A stretch of DNA of 64,000 nucleotides. It comes from Synechococcus sp. M44_DOE_062 (GTDB lineage Bacteria; Cyanobacteriota; Cyanobacteriia; Thermostichales; Thermostichaceae). The notes under the pieces are model-generated. The model made no database searches and was not told the origin of the DNA. It saw only the letters and a list, made by a program, of their open reading frames with translations. Location of the stretch: contig DVDX01000049.1 in NCBI GenBank assembly GCA_015295985.1, positions 18,764-82,763 on the forward strand. Direction: 5' to 3'. The number at the start of each line of letters is the position of its first letter. Positions within the stretch are counted from its first letter, which is position 1. The position numbers were made by a program, and so were the translations under genes. Shown piece by piece: positions 36,020-45,184 of this stretch.

Positions 36020-36375
36020 GACCCTCTCCGCCAGCACCCCAGATCTGGCAACGACGTAGATGGATCCCAAGCCGGGGCGGAGCTGGCCCTGACAAAATTT
36101 TTGGGAATCTCTATGCCTAGAAGCTGGTCACCCCCCCCCACCGAGCAAGAGCTGGCTCCAGACTACAGACTCCAAAAGGCAGTCTTGTGGCAGGCTGCTT
36201 CGCTTGGCAAAAGTTGCTGTATTGGCCAGGAAGTCTTGGCCAAGGGAGGGATGTATGGACACCCTGTAGGGGATCCGTCCTGGCGCAGAGGTTTTGCGGC
36301 AGGGGGAAAGGATTGGTCTGCTGGCCGGTGCTGGCTTGACTTCGTAGGGGTGCCTGAGATTGTGCGCCAAGAAAG
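36020..36375 (+). pseudogene. Decayed second copy of the 3' part of ygfZ
   Basis: Several stretches match intact ygfZ (30690-31682) in the same order: agatctggcaacg, then the region encoding TEQELAPDYRLQKAVLWQAA and GQEVLAKGG (compare DQELTPDYNPLEAGLWQAVS and GQEVLAK), then tttgcggcagggggaaa and gctggcttgacttcgtagg. Between them are deletions and frame changes, so it cannot make a whole protein. The stretch 35861-36019 upstream may hold further, more degraded parts. The remaining bases to 36551 show no gene. Confidence 0.85.
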
Positions 36376-36551
36376 AAATTCTTAAAAAGCCTTCGCCAGC
36401 CTTAAAACCGCATTTAGGATTGGCTTCTAGGGTTCGTTAGTGAGCAGCCTGCGTCTTTGTTCGCAGATGACCCGATACCGAACTGGCTAGGCTTTGTCAG
36501 CCCAGCCTGTTTTTCAGTGCAGGTGCTCGAGCCGTCAGCTTAGTCTTTGCG

Positions 36552-37574
36552 ATGCCTTCAACTGCGATGGACTCTTCGATCTCTCAATCCCAACCTTCTT
36601 CCCGGCGGGATCCCGTGTCCCTAGGTAAGCTTTCCCTGCGCATGGGGCAAGCCCTGCTGGGGTTAGCCTTGGCTACTTGGCTGCTGATGGGGCTGGGCAG
36701 TGCCACCCGTGTCATGAATGCTGGGCTTTCCTGTCCAGATTGGCCCCTTTGCTATGGAGCAATTGTGCCCAGCCAGCAGATGAACCTGCAAGTTTTTTTG
36801 GAATGGTTTCACCGCATGGTGGCTTCTGGGGTAGGCTTGGCTACCCTGGTTCTGATGGGGTTCGCTTGGCTGAAGCGCCAGGTATTGCCTGCGTGGCTGC
36901 CCTGGGGTTTGAGCTTGGCTTTTGTTCTGGTTTTGGTGCAAGGGATCCTGGGCGGGCTGACGGTCACGGAGCTGCTGCGCTTTGACATTGTGACGGCGCA
37001 CTTGGGCACGGGCCTGCTGTTTTTTGCCACTTTGCTCACCTTGGGATTAATGGTTCTGACAAGAGCCAGTTCTAGGGACTCGGTTCTGTGGGCGCGAATG
37101 GGCAAAGGGTCATTTTCCGTTGGCTACTTGCCTTGGTTGGGCTTGGGGGCGGTGCTGCTGGTGTATGTCCAGAGCCTTCTCGGCGCCTTGGTGGCCTCCC
37201 AATGGGCTTTGCATCAATGCTTTGCTGCCGGCGAGCTGTGCTGGGTGATGAATAGCCACTTGCTGGGGGTTGCTCCGGCCACCCTCGGGGTGTTGGCAGT
37301 AGCGGTAGCTACCGGGCTACGGCGCAAGTGGATCCCCCGGCTTCTCAAGTTCTTGGGTCATGGGTCTGTCGGCCTGCTGTTGGCCCAGGTGGGGATCGGC
37401 ATCTTGACCTATCGTTACCGGCTGCAGGTGGAGCCCCTGACGGTGGCCCATCAGATGGTGGGGGCAGCTTTGCTGGCTTGTCTGCTGGCTTTTACGGTGC
37501 TGGCCTGGCAAATGCGAACCCAGAGGGAAGAAGCCCGGTGGATGGCTGTGACTGCAGAAATGACCGGTGAGTGA
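36552..37574 (+). CDS. ctaA: Heme A synthase, CtaA/Cox15
   Basis: The protein is 340 residues with about eight membrane segments. The start of the domain LGSATRVMNAGLSCPDWPLC has the CxxxxxC-like cysteine pair of CtaA. The first heme ligands are in EWFHRMVASGVG and IVTAHLGTGLL, with the later half repeating the pattern (MNSHLLGVAPA, TVAHQMVGAAL). The enzyme oxidises heme O to heme A for the aa3-type cytochrome oxidase. The start at 36552 gives an N-terminal extension of about 25 residues. Six bases separate it from ctaB. Confidence 0.93.
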   Translation: MPSTAMDSSISQSQPSSRRDPVSLGKLSLRMGQALLGLALATWLLMGLGSATRVMNAGLSCPDWPLCYGAIVPSQQMNLQVFLEWFHRMVASGVGLATLVLMGFAWLKRQVLPAWLPWGLSLAFVLVLVQGILGGLTVTELLRFDIVTAHLGTGLLFFATLLTLGLMVLTRASSRDSVLWARMGKGSFSVGYLPWLGLGAVLLVYVQSLLGALVASQWALHQCFAAGELCWVMNSHLLGVAPATLGVLAVAVATGLRRKWIPRLLKFLGHGSVGLLLAQVGIGILTYRYRLQVEPLTVAHQMVGAALLACLLAFTVLAWQMRTQREEARWMAVTAEMTGE

Positions 37575-37580
37575 ATTTCC

Positions 37581-38648
37581 ATGCAAAATAGCGTTTTAAC
37601 TAGCCACCTAGCTTCCTACCAGGAGCCAATAGGGGGTATCTCTTCTGAGGAGAGCCAATGTGCTCTAGGGTGCGAGCGCCAGGCGCTTGTCCGGGTTTTG
37701 CGCAGCTACAGCCAGTTGGTGAAGCCAAAGATCATCGCTCTCTTGCTGATGACGACGGCTGGGGCCATGTGGATGGCAGGCAACACCGACCTGTTTAGGT
37801 TTTTCATCACCCTTTTGGGGGGGGGAATGGCAGCGGCGGCAGCTAACGTCATCAACATGGTGTATGACGCCGATATCGATCGGATGATGGAGCGAACCCG
37901 TCATCGCCCTCTGCCTTCCGGTCGAATTCGGGCGCGGGATGCTTTGATTTTTGCCGGGATCCTGGCTTTGACTGCTTTTGGGCTGTTGGCTATTTTCACC
38001 AACCTGCTGGCTGCCGGTTTGGCCATGTTGGGGATCCTGGTGTACGTGGGGGTCTATACCCACTGGCTGAAGCGTTCCAGCACGCAAAATATCGTCATCG
38101 GTGGAGCGGCAGGAGCCATCCCGCCTTTGGTGGGCTGGGCAGCGACCACAGGCGAGCTGAGCTGGGCCGCTTGGGTGATGTTTGCCATCATCTTTTTGTG
38201 GACTCCACCCCACTTCTGGGCTTTGGCCATTCTAAAGCGAGAAGACTATGCCCGTGCCGGGGTACCCATGCTGCCAGTGGTGGCGGGCGAAAGACTCACC
38301 GCTGCGCAGATTTTGCTCTATGCACTGCTGATGGTTCCGGTCAGCCTGCTGCTGGTTTACCCCTTGGGAATGCTGGGATCCTTTTATCTAAGCGCGGCGG
38401 TGCTGCTGGGATCCCTCTTGGTTATGAAGGCGGTGCAGTTGCTGCAGGATCCCTGCAACCGAGAGCGGGCAGCCTCGCTCTTCACGTTTGCCAACCTATA
38501 CTTGCTGCTGCTGTGCGCAGCCATGGGTCTGGATAGGTGGTCGTTAACCCACACCCTCTGGAGCCAGGCCACTGCATCCCTACAAGGGATTTGCACCACC
38601 CTAATAGCCTTGGCTAGCCACTTTGCGCAGGGGGGATCCCTGGGTTGA
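37581..38648 (+). CDS. ctaB: Protoheme IX farnesyltransferase (heme O synthase)
   Basis: The protein is 355 residues with about eight to nine membrane segments. It adds a farnesyl group to heme B, the step before CtaA. The prenyl-diphosphate binding motif is NMVYDADIDRMMERTRHRPL and the second is YTHWLKRSSTQNIVIGGAAG. The segment TPPHFWALAILKREDYARAG is diagnostic. An extended N-terminus precedes VKPKIIALLLMTTAGA. It is co-transcribed with ctaA; the cytochrome oxidase genes themselves are not next to it. Confidence 0.95.
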   Translation: MQNSVLTSHLASYQEPIGGISSEESQCALGCERQALVRVLRSYSQLVKPKIIALLLMTTAGAMWMAGNTDLFRFFITLLGGGMAAAAANVINMVYDADIDRMMERTRHRPLPSGRIRARDALIFAGILALTAFGLLAIFTNLLAAGLAMLGILVYVGVYTHWLKRSSTQNIVIGGAAGAIPPLVGWAATTGELSWAAWVMFAIIFLWTPPHFWALAILKREDYARAGVPMLPVVAGERLTAAQILLYALLMVPVSLLLVYPLGMLGSFYLSAAVLLGSLLVMKAVQLLQDPCNRERAASLFTFANLYLLLLCAAMGLDRWSLTHTLWSQATASLQGICTTLIALASHFAQGGSLG

Positions 38649-38764
38649 CAACCCACGTTGGCCGACCCGTTCTTCCTCAAAATTGCGGCCCATTCTAGAG
38701 AGTGACGCCTCATGCCGTGCAGAGTAGGATGGACTGACCATCGCTAAGCGAGACGCACCCGGCC

Positions 38765-39043
38765 ATGACGAATGAAGAGATTGAGACGCGGTTTGTCCAG
38801 TTGGCCGAAGCTGTGACCAGGGTAGCCGATACAGTTGCTAAGGTTACCGATGCTCAGCTTGCCTTACAGACCCTTTCCGGGCGTCTCGCTGAAGTTGTCC
38901 TGGAATTGAGGCAGGAAGTGCGGGAATTACGGCAGGAGCTGAGAGAATTGAGGCAGCGGCAGGCTGAATCGGATCAACGCTTTGAGGTTCTCCTTCAGGA
39001 AATCCGCTTTTTGATCCGCCGCCAGGGAGAAGGGGAACCATGA
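38765..39043 (+). CDS. Hypothetical small coiled-coil protein
   Basis: The protein is 92 residues, charged and almost wholly helical, with heptads in LELRQEVRELRQELRELRQR. It has no cysteine and no membrane segment. Similar short proteins occur often in cyanobacteria, commonly near Uma2 or similar genes, but I cannot name a family. It lies 117 bases after ctaB, convergent with glgB. Confidence 0.6.
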   Translation: MTNEEIETRFVQLAEAVTRVADTVAKVTDAQLALQTLSGRLAEVVLELRQEVRELRQELRELRQRQAESDQRFEVLLQEIRFLIRRQGEGEP

Positions 39044-39098
39044 CCGAGTCTCTCACGGGGCCACGGATTGCTTGGTCGAACTCGAGCTTCTGAGGATG

Positions 39099-41390
39099 TC
39101 AATTTTGGGATGCAATCGGCTGCGGCGGCTGCCATTTCAGCACTAAGGTGGAAAGTTGCGGCAGGCAGAGCTCGAGGGAGTAGGGCAAGTTGTGGTAGGC
39201 CCAGTCGTCTGTCCACTTGCCCCCCAAATTGCCTACCCCGCTGCCCCAAAACTCCACAGCATCGCTGTTGAGCAGCTCTCGATAAAAACCTCGCTCCGGC
39301 ACCCCAATGCGGTAATTGGGCCAGATCACCGGTGTGAAGTTACAAACCACCACCACCCACTCGCTGGGATCCTCCCCGTAGCGGATGAAGGAAACGATAC
39401 CGCGATGGTCGCTGCAGTCGATCCAGCGGAACCCTTCTGGCTTGGTGTCTTGGGTGTACAGGGCAGGTTCGGAGCGCAACAGGTGATTTAGGCTGGCCAC
39501 GTAGTGGCGCAACTTGGCGTGCGGTTCATACTGCAGCAGCTCCCAGTCCAGGTCTGCCCAAACATTCCACTCATTCCACTGACCAAACTCCATGCTCATG
39601 AATAGGGTTTTCTTGCCAGGGTGGGTGAACATGTAGCCGTATAAAGCCCGCAGACTGGCGAACTTATGCCAATGATCCCCCGGCATTTTGCCCAACATGT
39701 GGCTTTTGCCATGCACCACCTCGTCGTGAGAAAAGGCCAGCATGTAATTTTCACTGAAGGCATACATGAGGCTGAAGGTAACCAAATGGGGATGGAACTG
39801 GCGGAACCAGGGATCCATGTGGAAATAGTCCAACATGTCGTGCATCCAACCCATGTTCCACTTCAAGTTGAAGCCCAGTCCACCCACATGGGTTGGCCAA
39901 GTCACCATCGGCCAAGCGGTAGATTCTTCGGCAATGGAAAGTGCACCGGGGTTGTATTTGAAAATGAGGGTATTGAGCTGTCGGAAAAAGTCGATGGCTT
40001 CGAGGTGTTCCCGCCCGCCATAGGGGTTGGGGATCCACTCTTTGCGGTCATAATCCAGATAAAGCATCGAGGCCACCGCGTCCACCCGGATCCCGTCGAT
40101 GTGATACTTTTCAAACCAAAAAAGGGCATTGGCCACCAGATAATTGCGTACCTCATTGCGGCCATAATTAAAGACCAAAGTGCCCCAACCTTGGTGCTCG
40201 CCTTTGCGAGGGTCGGCATATTCGTACAGGTGGGTACCGTCGAAAAAGGCCAGTCCATGCCCATCTTTGGGGAAATGTCCGGGCACCCAATCGACAATCA
40301 CGCCAATCCCGGCTTGGTGGGCCCGATCGACAAAGTACATAAAGTCTTGCGGGGATCCATAGCGGGATGTCACGGCGTAGTAGCCGATCACCTGATAGCC
40401 CCAAGAACCATCGAAGGGGTGTTCTGCCACCGGCAACAGCTCGATGTGGGTAAAGCCCAGCTCCTTCACATAGGGGATCAGTTTGTCTGCCAGCTCGCGG
40501 TAGGTGAGGAAGCGAGTATTGGGCTTTTGATCCACCAGCACACTTTGCCCTTCGGCAGGTGGATCCTCAGCCGAGGCGTGCATCCAGGATCCCAGATGCA
40601 CCTCGTAAACCGAAATCGGCGAGCGCAGGGGATCGGTGGCGGCGCGTTTTTCCAGCCAGGCTTGGTCGTGCCAGGTGTAGGTGTTGAGGTCGGCTACAAT
40701 GGAGCCCGTCTTCGGTCGCACCTCCTGTTGAAAGCCGTAGGGATCCGACTTTTCGTAGATATCCCCCCAGGAAGTTTTCACTTCGTACTTGTAGATGGCG
40801 CCTGGCCCTACGCCGGGGATGAACACTGCCCAGATCCCGCTTTCTCCCAGCCGCTTCATCTGGTGTTGGCGCCCGTCCCAGTGGTTGAAATCGCCGATAA
40901 CGCTGACGTTGCGGGCATTGGGAGCCCAAACGGCGAAATGCACCCCCTTCACCCCATCCACCGTGATGAGATGGGCGCCCAGCTTGTCGTAGATGCGGTG
41001 GTGATTCCCCTCATTGAACAGGTAGCGATCCAGCTCGCCGATGTGGTTGACCTTCTCCAGAGGAAAGCGGTAGGGATCCTCCCACTCTTCCAGGTGTTCT
41101 CCCTGGGGATCCCAGACCCGTTGCGCCCGCAAAAAATAATCCGGCAGAGGGGTTCCCGGCTCAAAACGCAGCTCGAATAGCGTTTCCGGGTGCAGCGGCT
41201 GCATCGGATGAGCCTGTCCGGTGGCGCGTTCCACCAGCCAAACCTGCCGGGCATTGGGCACAAGGGCGCGCACCAACCCAAAGGATTTCCCGCCCTCTTC
41301 TATCTGCTGGGGGCCCAAAACGGCATAGGGATCCTGCCATTGGTTGGAGACAAACTGACCCACTTGTTCAGCAGACAGGAGAAAGCCCAT
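39099..41390 (-). CDS. glgB: 1,4-alpha-glucan branching enzyme
   Basis: The protein is 763 residues, a GH13 enzyme that makes alpha-1,6 branches in glycogen. An N-terminal beta-sandwich (to about 120) precedes a CBM48 (VHFAVWAPNARNVSVIGDFN). The catalytic barrel holds YHIDGIRVDAVASMLYLDYD (nucleophile Asp), SIAEESTAWP (acid/base Glu) and AFSHDEVVHGKSHML (stabilising Asp), along with VIVDWVPGHFPKD. The length is typical of cyanobacterial GlgB. No other glycogen gene is next to it. Confidence 0.97.
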   Translation of the reverse strand: MGFLLSAEQVGQFVSNQWQDPYAVLGPQQIEEGGKSFGLVRALVPNARQVWLVERATGQAHPMQPLHPETLFELRFEPGTPLPDYFLRAQRVWDPQGEHLEEWEDPYRFPLEKVNHIGELDRYLFNEGNHHRIYDKLGAHLITVDGVKGVHFAVWAPNARNVSVIGDFNHWDGRQHQMKRLGESGIWAVFIPGVGPGAIYKYEVKTSWGDIYEKSDPYGFQQEVRPKTGSIVADLNTYTWHDQAWLEKRAATDPLRSPISVYEVHLGSWMHASAEDPPAEGQSVLVDQKPNTRFLTYRELADKLIPYVKELGFTHIELLPVAEHPFDGSWGYQVIGYYAVTSRYGSPQDFMYFVDRAHQAGIGVIVDWVPGHFPKDGHGLAFFDGTHLYEYADPRKGEHQGWGTLVFNYGRNEVRNYLVANALFWFEKYHIDGIRVDAVASMLYLDYDRKEWIPNPYGGREHLEAIDFFRQLNTLIFKYNPGALSIAEESTAWPMVTWPTHVGGLGFNLKWNMGWMHDMLDYFHMDPWFRQFHPHLVTFSLMYAFSENYMLAFSHDEVVHGKSHMLGKMPGDHWHKFASLRALYGYMFTHPGKKTLFMSMEFGQWNEWNVWADLDWELLQYEPHAKLRHYVASLNHLLRSEPALYTQDTKPEGFRWIDCSDHRGIVSFIRYGEDPSEWVVVVCNFTPVIWPNYRIGVPERGFYRELLNSDAVEFWGSGVGNLGGKWTDDWAYHNLPYSLELCLPQLSTLVLKWQPPQPIASQN

Positions 41391-41450
41391 CGGGAACCCT
41401 CAGCAAGCGACTGATTCCAGTCTAGCGGTGGCCGACCTCCGGTTTGCGCT

Positions 41451-42926
41451 TTAGCTCCAGGCCCGCCTCCAGGCAAAGAATCCCTGCAAGGCGTTCTGCA
41501 GGCGGGGGTTGGTAGCCAATTGTTGCTTGCGATGCTGCAGGGCCGCCTTGGCATTCACCTCCGAGCGGGTGGGGTAGATGTGGATCCCGGTCAGGGCAGA
41601 GACGGGCAACCGCCGGCTCATGGCCAAAACCACCTCGTGAATCAGCTCTCCCGCCTGGGATCCCACCAGGTGCGCCCCCAAAATCTGGCCGTTGCGCCGA
41701 CAGATCAACTTGGCAAAGCCCAGGGGGGCAGCTTCTGCCTGGGCCCGATCCACATCGGCAAACTCCTGTTTGAGCACCACCACATCCTTGCCGTATTGCT
41801 GCCGGGCTTCGCTTTCGGTAAGGCCCACGCGGGCCAGCTCCGGCTCGGTAAAGATGGCCCAGGGAATGACCCGATAACGCGCTTGGCTGAGGGGGAAAAA
41901 CAGGGCATTGACCAGGGCCACTGCTGCTTCGTAGGCCGCCACATGGGTGAATTGCGGCCCGCCGATGACATCCCCACAGGCGTAGATGCGGGGATTGCGG
42001 GTTTGCAACTTGGCATTTACCTGGATCCCTTGGGGGGTGTACTGCACGCCGGCGGCCTCTAGGCCCAGCGCTTCCACATTCGGGATCCGACCGGCGGCCA
42101 CCAAAATCGCTTCTGCGCGGATCACCGGGTCACCTGTAGCGGCGGAGCCTGCCCCAGGGTTGGCCTTTAGGTAAAGCAGCTTTGCCCCCTGCTCTTGGCC
42201 GACTGCGGTGGCGCGTACCCGGGTGAGGATGCGGATCCCATCTTGGGCCAACTGTTGCTGCACCACCTGGGCGGCTTCGGGATCCTCCTTGGGCAAGATG
42301 CGCTCGCGGCTGGCAATGAGGGTCACCTCGGATCCCAGACGGGCCAGAGCTTGGCTTAACTCGCAGCCTACCGGCCCCGCCCCAATCACCGCCACCGATT
42401 TGGGCAAACGGGTTAAGTCAAAGATCGATTCGTTGGTCAGATAGCCCGCCTCGGCCAAGCCTGGCAAGGGGGGAACCCAAGGACGGGATCCGGTGGCGAT
42501 GACAAAAGCCCGCGCCTGTACCTGCCTTCCTGCCACCGCAAAGGTGCGCCCATCCACAAAGTGGCCCTTGGCAAACACCATCTCCACCCCCAGTTGGCGG
42601 AAGCGATCCGGCGAATCGGCGTGGTTGGCAATGTAGCTCTGGGCGGAGCGAATGTGCTCGTACACCTTGAGGTAATCCACCGCAATCCCTGCTGGACCGG
42701 GGAGAGTCACCCAACCGGCAGCAATGGCCTGGCGCAGCCGATGGACAGTGTGGGCCACGTGGAGAAGGGCTTTGCTGGGCACACAGCCATACCAGAGGCA
42801 ATCTCCGCCCAAGCGGTCACTTCCTTCCACCAGCAGCACCTTGGCCTTCAGTTGGGCAGCAGCGGTGGCCACCACCAGGCCCGCCGCGCCGGCACCGATG
42901 ACCACAATATCGTAGGGGACAGGCAT
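41451..42926 (-). CDS. Flavin-dependent disulfide reductase, mercuric reductase / lipoamide dehydrogenase-like
   Basis: From ATG 42926 the protein has 491 residues; the frame runs further upstream over tatA, but the FAD motif YDIVVIGAGAAGLVVATAAA starts just after this Met. The redox disulfide is in GGDCLWYGCVPSKALLH. The NAD(P) site is SVAVIGAGPVGCELSQALAR, followed by ACGDVIGGPQFTH and IHIYPTRSEV at the dimer interface with the catalytic His. The GGDCLWYGC form is that of the MerA-like, membrane-side subgroup (slr1849 type). No N-terminal heavy-metal domain is present. The substrate is open. Confidence 0.88.
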   Translation of the reverse strand: MPVPYDIVVIGAGAAGLVVATAAAQLKAKVLLVEGSDRLGGDCLWYGCVPSKALLHVAHTVHRLRQAIAAGWVTLPGPAGIAVDYLKVYEHIRSAQSYIANHADSPDRFRQLGVEMVFAKGHFVDGRTFAVAGRQVQARAFVIATGSRPWVPPLPGLAEAGYLTNESIFDLTRLPKSVAVIGAGPVGCELSQALARLGSEVTLIASRERILPKEDPEAAQVVQQQLAQDGIRILTRVRATAVGQEQGAKLLYLKANPGAGSAATGDPVIRAEAILVAAGRIPNVEALGLEAAGVQYTPQGIQVNAKLQTRNPRIYACGDVIGGPQFTHVAAYEAAVALVNALFFPLSQARYRVIPWAIFTEPELARVGLTESEARQQYGKDVVVLKQEFADVDRAQAEAAPLGFAKLICRRNGQILGAHLVGSQAGELIHEVVLAMSRRLPVSALTGIHIYPTRSEVNAKAALQHRKQQLATNPRLQNALQGFFAWRRAWS

Positions 42927-43149
42927 AGCTTTTTTAAACGTTTTAAACAGGAGAATCGGGCAAGGGATCCCAGGAATCGGCAAAAGATAGCACCATCCTA
43001 TGTCTTGAGTGGGCCAGGGGCAGGATGGGAGGGGGGGGATCCCTTTCCACACCCTTTCTGGATGGGAGAGGAACTTGTTAGAGTGGGAGCGATTGACCTC
43101 TTGTAAACGGGGTTGATTCCTCTGTTCTACCTTCAAGTTTTGGGGACTT

Positions 43150-43395
43150 ATGACTATTCTGCTGCCGAGCGAACCTATCCTGGCCGTGAGCATCTTCGGC
43201 ATGGGCCTGCCAGAGCTGGCCGTGATTGGGGTGATCGCGGTGGTTGTGTTTGGCCCCAAGAAGCTACCCGAGTTGGGCAGTGCCTTTGGCAAAGCGTTGC
43301 GGAGTTTCAAACAAGAGATGAACAACCCCAGCAGCGATGACGAGCCTGCCAGCACAGGAAAGGCGGAGAAGGTGGTCGAGAAGGATGCCGCCTAA
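43150..43395 (+). CDS. tatA: Twin-arginine translocase subunit TatA/E
   Basis: The protein is 81 residues. The single membrane helix with hinge is IFGMGLPELAVIGVIAVVVF, followed by GPKKLPELGSAFGKALRSFK, the amphipathic helix, and an acidic tail. The length and the FGPKKLPELG motif are typical of TatA/Hcf106. It forms the pore-like oligomer of the Tat pathway. The MsrB and Rieske leaders in this window are possible clients. The N-terminus MTILLPSEPILAVS is slightly longer than usual, and a later start at the inner Met (GMGLPEL) would be too short. Confidence 0.93.
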   Translation: MTILLPSEPILAVSIFGMGLPELAVIGVIAVVVFGPKKLPELGSAFGKALRSFKQEMNNPSSDDEPASTGKAEKVVEKDAA

Positions 43396-43620
43396 GAGCC
43401 GCGGAGAGGGGTGGGGTCCCAACTCCTGCAAGGAAAGTGCTGCCGGAACAGGGAGCTTGTCGAGAGGGGGGATCCAAACCAGCGTTAGATGAGGGGTGAA
43501 GTCAGCTCACAAAGGAACCGGCTCCAGGGCTAGTGTATAGTTCTGGAAAGTTCCCCAGCCTAGCGCTACCGGCTGAGCCAGGATCAGCCTAGATAGGCTC
43601 ATCGAATGCTGCAGAGGTGT

Positions 43621-44457
43621 ATGGCTGAGCTGACCGATTTCGAGTTGATGCACCAGATCCAACTGCGGGATCGCCGCAGCCACTTTTTGCTCAAGGATCG
43701 CTACCAGAAGCGCCTGCTGGATATTGCCTTGGCCATTCTCAAGCAACCTCACCAGGCGGAAGAGGTGGTGCGGCAGGTGTTTGAGTTTTGCTGGAAACAC
43801 GCCGATGCCTTTGATCTACAACGGGATCGCTCGGTGGCCCTGTGGCTCTACGAATTGACGGCCTTTCAAGCCAGGGAACGGCTGCGGCGTTGGGCATGGC
43901 TACCTGCCCCCCTCTCCATTCCAACCTCAGTCCCTCTGTGGCCGCGACGTCTCCTCTGGAGCAGCCTGGCGGTGCTGGGGATCTACGCGGTGGCCATAAC
44001 AGCGGCCTACTGGCGGCTGCGCTGGCAGTGGGGATCCCCCCTCGAGGGAGAGTCAGCGGCGCTTCAACGGCTCTACCAAGAGTGGCAACGGCAACCGCAG
44101 GTGCAGCGAACCCTGCTGCGGGATCCCAGCTTCAGCACTCCCCTGTTGGTGCAAGCCCTCTGGTCACCCCGTACCAAGCAGGTGCTGCTCTTGGCCTCAG
44201 AGATGACCCCTGCTCCTCCAGGGGGCACCTATCAACTGTGGCTGGAGTCGGATATCCAGGGAGGGGGGCGACTGCTGGAAAGTGCTGGCACTTTTGCCGT
44301 CAATGCGGAAGGATCCCTGCAGTGGCTCAGTCAACCCCTTCATTCTGAGCAGCCGACCCGCCTTCTCGTCACCCTTGAACCGGCAGGAGGGAGCGAATCC
44401 CCCACAGGCCCGCCTCTGCTGCAGAGCAGTTTTTGGATCCCTACCGCCCAGCCATGA
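43621..44457 (+). CDS. Sigma-70 region 2-like domain fused to TM segment and RskA-type anti-sigma domain
   Basis: From ATG 43621 the protein has 278 residues. Residues 1-95 look like ECF sigma region 2: DRYQKRLLDIALAILKQPHQ, AEEVVRQVFEFCWKHADAFD and SVALWLYELTAFQARERLRR. There is no region 4. One membrane helix follows (LLWSSLAVLGIYAVAITAAY). The C-terminal part is the extracytoplasmic RskA domain, with GGTYQLWLES, GTFAVNAEGSLQWLS and VTLEPAGGSESPTGPPLL. Normally RskA has an N-terminal anti-sigma domain. The function of this arrangement is unknown; it may bind core RNA polymerase or another sigma at the membrane. An ATG five codons upstream exists. Confidence 0.8.
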   Translation: MAELTDFELMHQIQLRDRRSHFLLKDRYQKRLLDIALAILKQPHQAEEVVRQVFEFCWKHADAFDLQRDRSVALWLYELTAFQARERLRRWAWLPAPLSIPTSVPLWPRRLLWSSLAVLGIYAVAITAAYWRLRWQWGSPLEGESAALQRLYQEWQRQPQVQRTLLRDPSFSTPLLVQALWSPRTKQVLLLASEMTPAPPGGTYQLWLESDIQGGGRLLESAGTFAVNAEGSLQWLSQPLHSEQPTRLLVTLEPAGGSESPTGPPLLQSSFWIPTAQP

Positions 44458-44509
44458 CTAGGAGGGATTGGGGAATGGCTGGGGAGCTTGTCTCCCGCTT
44501 TTGCGCCGC

Positions 44510-44947
44510 TTAGTGCGATCCCCGCAAGCGCACCTTGAGACGGTAGCGAACCGTTTCGTGCACGACCTTATAGGAGGCATCCACACCGTGAACTTCCCGC
44601 AGCCATTCCCGGATGTCGCTGTAGGTACGGAATCGACCAGGCTGATGCAGCTCCTGCTGGAGGATTTCCAAAACCGGCTTAGGGATGAGGGGCTTGCGCC
44701 CTTGGTTGCGGGGCACCGTCAACATGCCCTCTAGCCCCTTGGCCTTGTAGCGTTGAAACCATCGAAAAATCGTTGAGATGTCCCGACCCAAAATTTCAGC
44801 CAAGCCTGTCATTGTCTTGACTTTTCCAATCTTGAGCAGGTAGAGAGCTTGAACCCGCTCCTTCCCGGTCGGTGTAGACTGCTTGCCAAGTAGGGATTTG
44901 AGCTCTTCAGCCGATTCCTGAATGTCGAGCTTGAGGACTCCAGCCAT
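44510..44947 (-). pseudogene. IS630-type transposase, N-terminal HTH part only
   Basis: From ATG 44947 the product has 145 residues (an open frame exists from 45001). It reads LKLDIQESAEELKSLLGKQS, GLAEILGRDISTIFRWFQRY and KGLEGMLTVPRNQGRKPLIP, the double helix-turn-helix of IS630/Tc1-mariner transposases. The DDE catalytic half should follow but the sequence goes directly into the neighbouring gene end. So it is a fragment of an IS, or the first frame of a two-frame element whose rest is lost. Confidence 0.75.
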
Positions 44948-45184
44948 GTCGAGGTATCGCAGAACGGCGTTGAATTTGTGGCCTGGCTGAGAGTGTACCA
45001 CAGTACCTTCGGGTTTTGGAAGGCGTTCGTGAAGTTTGCCTGGGCATTGCTTGACATTTACAGAATCTCGAACTGAAAAATCTCTAACAGGCTACCCTCG
45101 TCGCTTTTCAGGATGGTCGGGCAAGGGATCCCCTCTTGGGCGACAGGCTGTAGGATTAGAGGGCAAGCTTGCCGACGTTGCATC

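Noticed and set aside
35984-36385. A new 133-residue gene after the dynamin operon
   Set aside because: Its recognisable part is the YgfZ core in decayed form with frame changes, so it is a pseudogene.
41451-43355. A 634-codon frame extending the disulfide reductase over tatA
   Set aside because: The part above 42926 covers the well-supported tatA gene on the other strand and lies before the FAD-binding motif that normally starts the protein.
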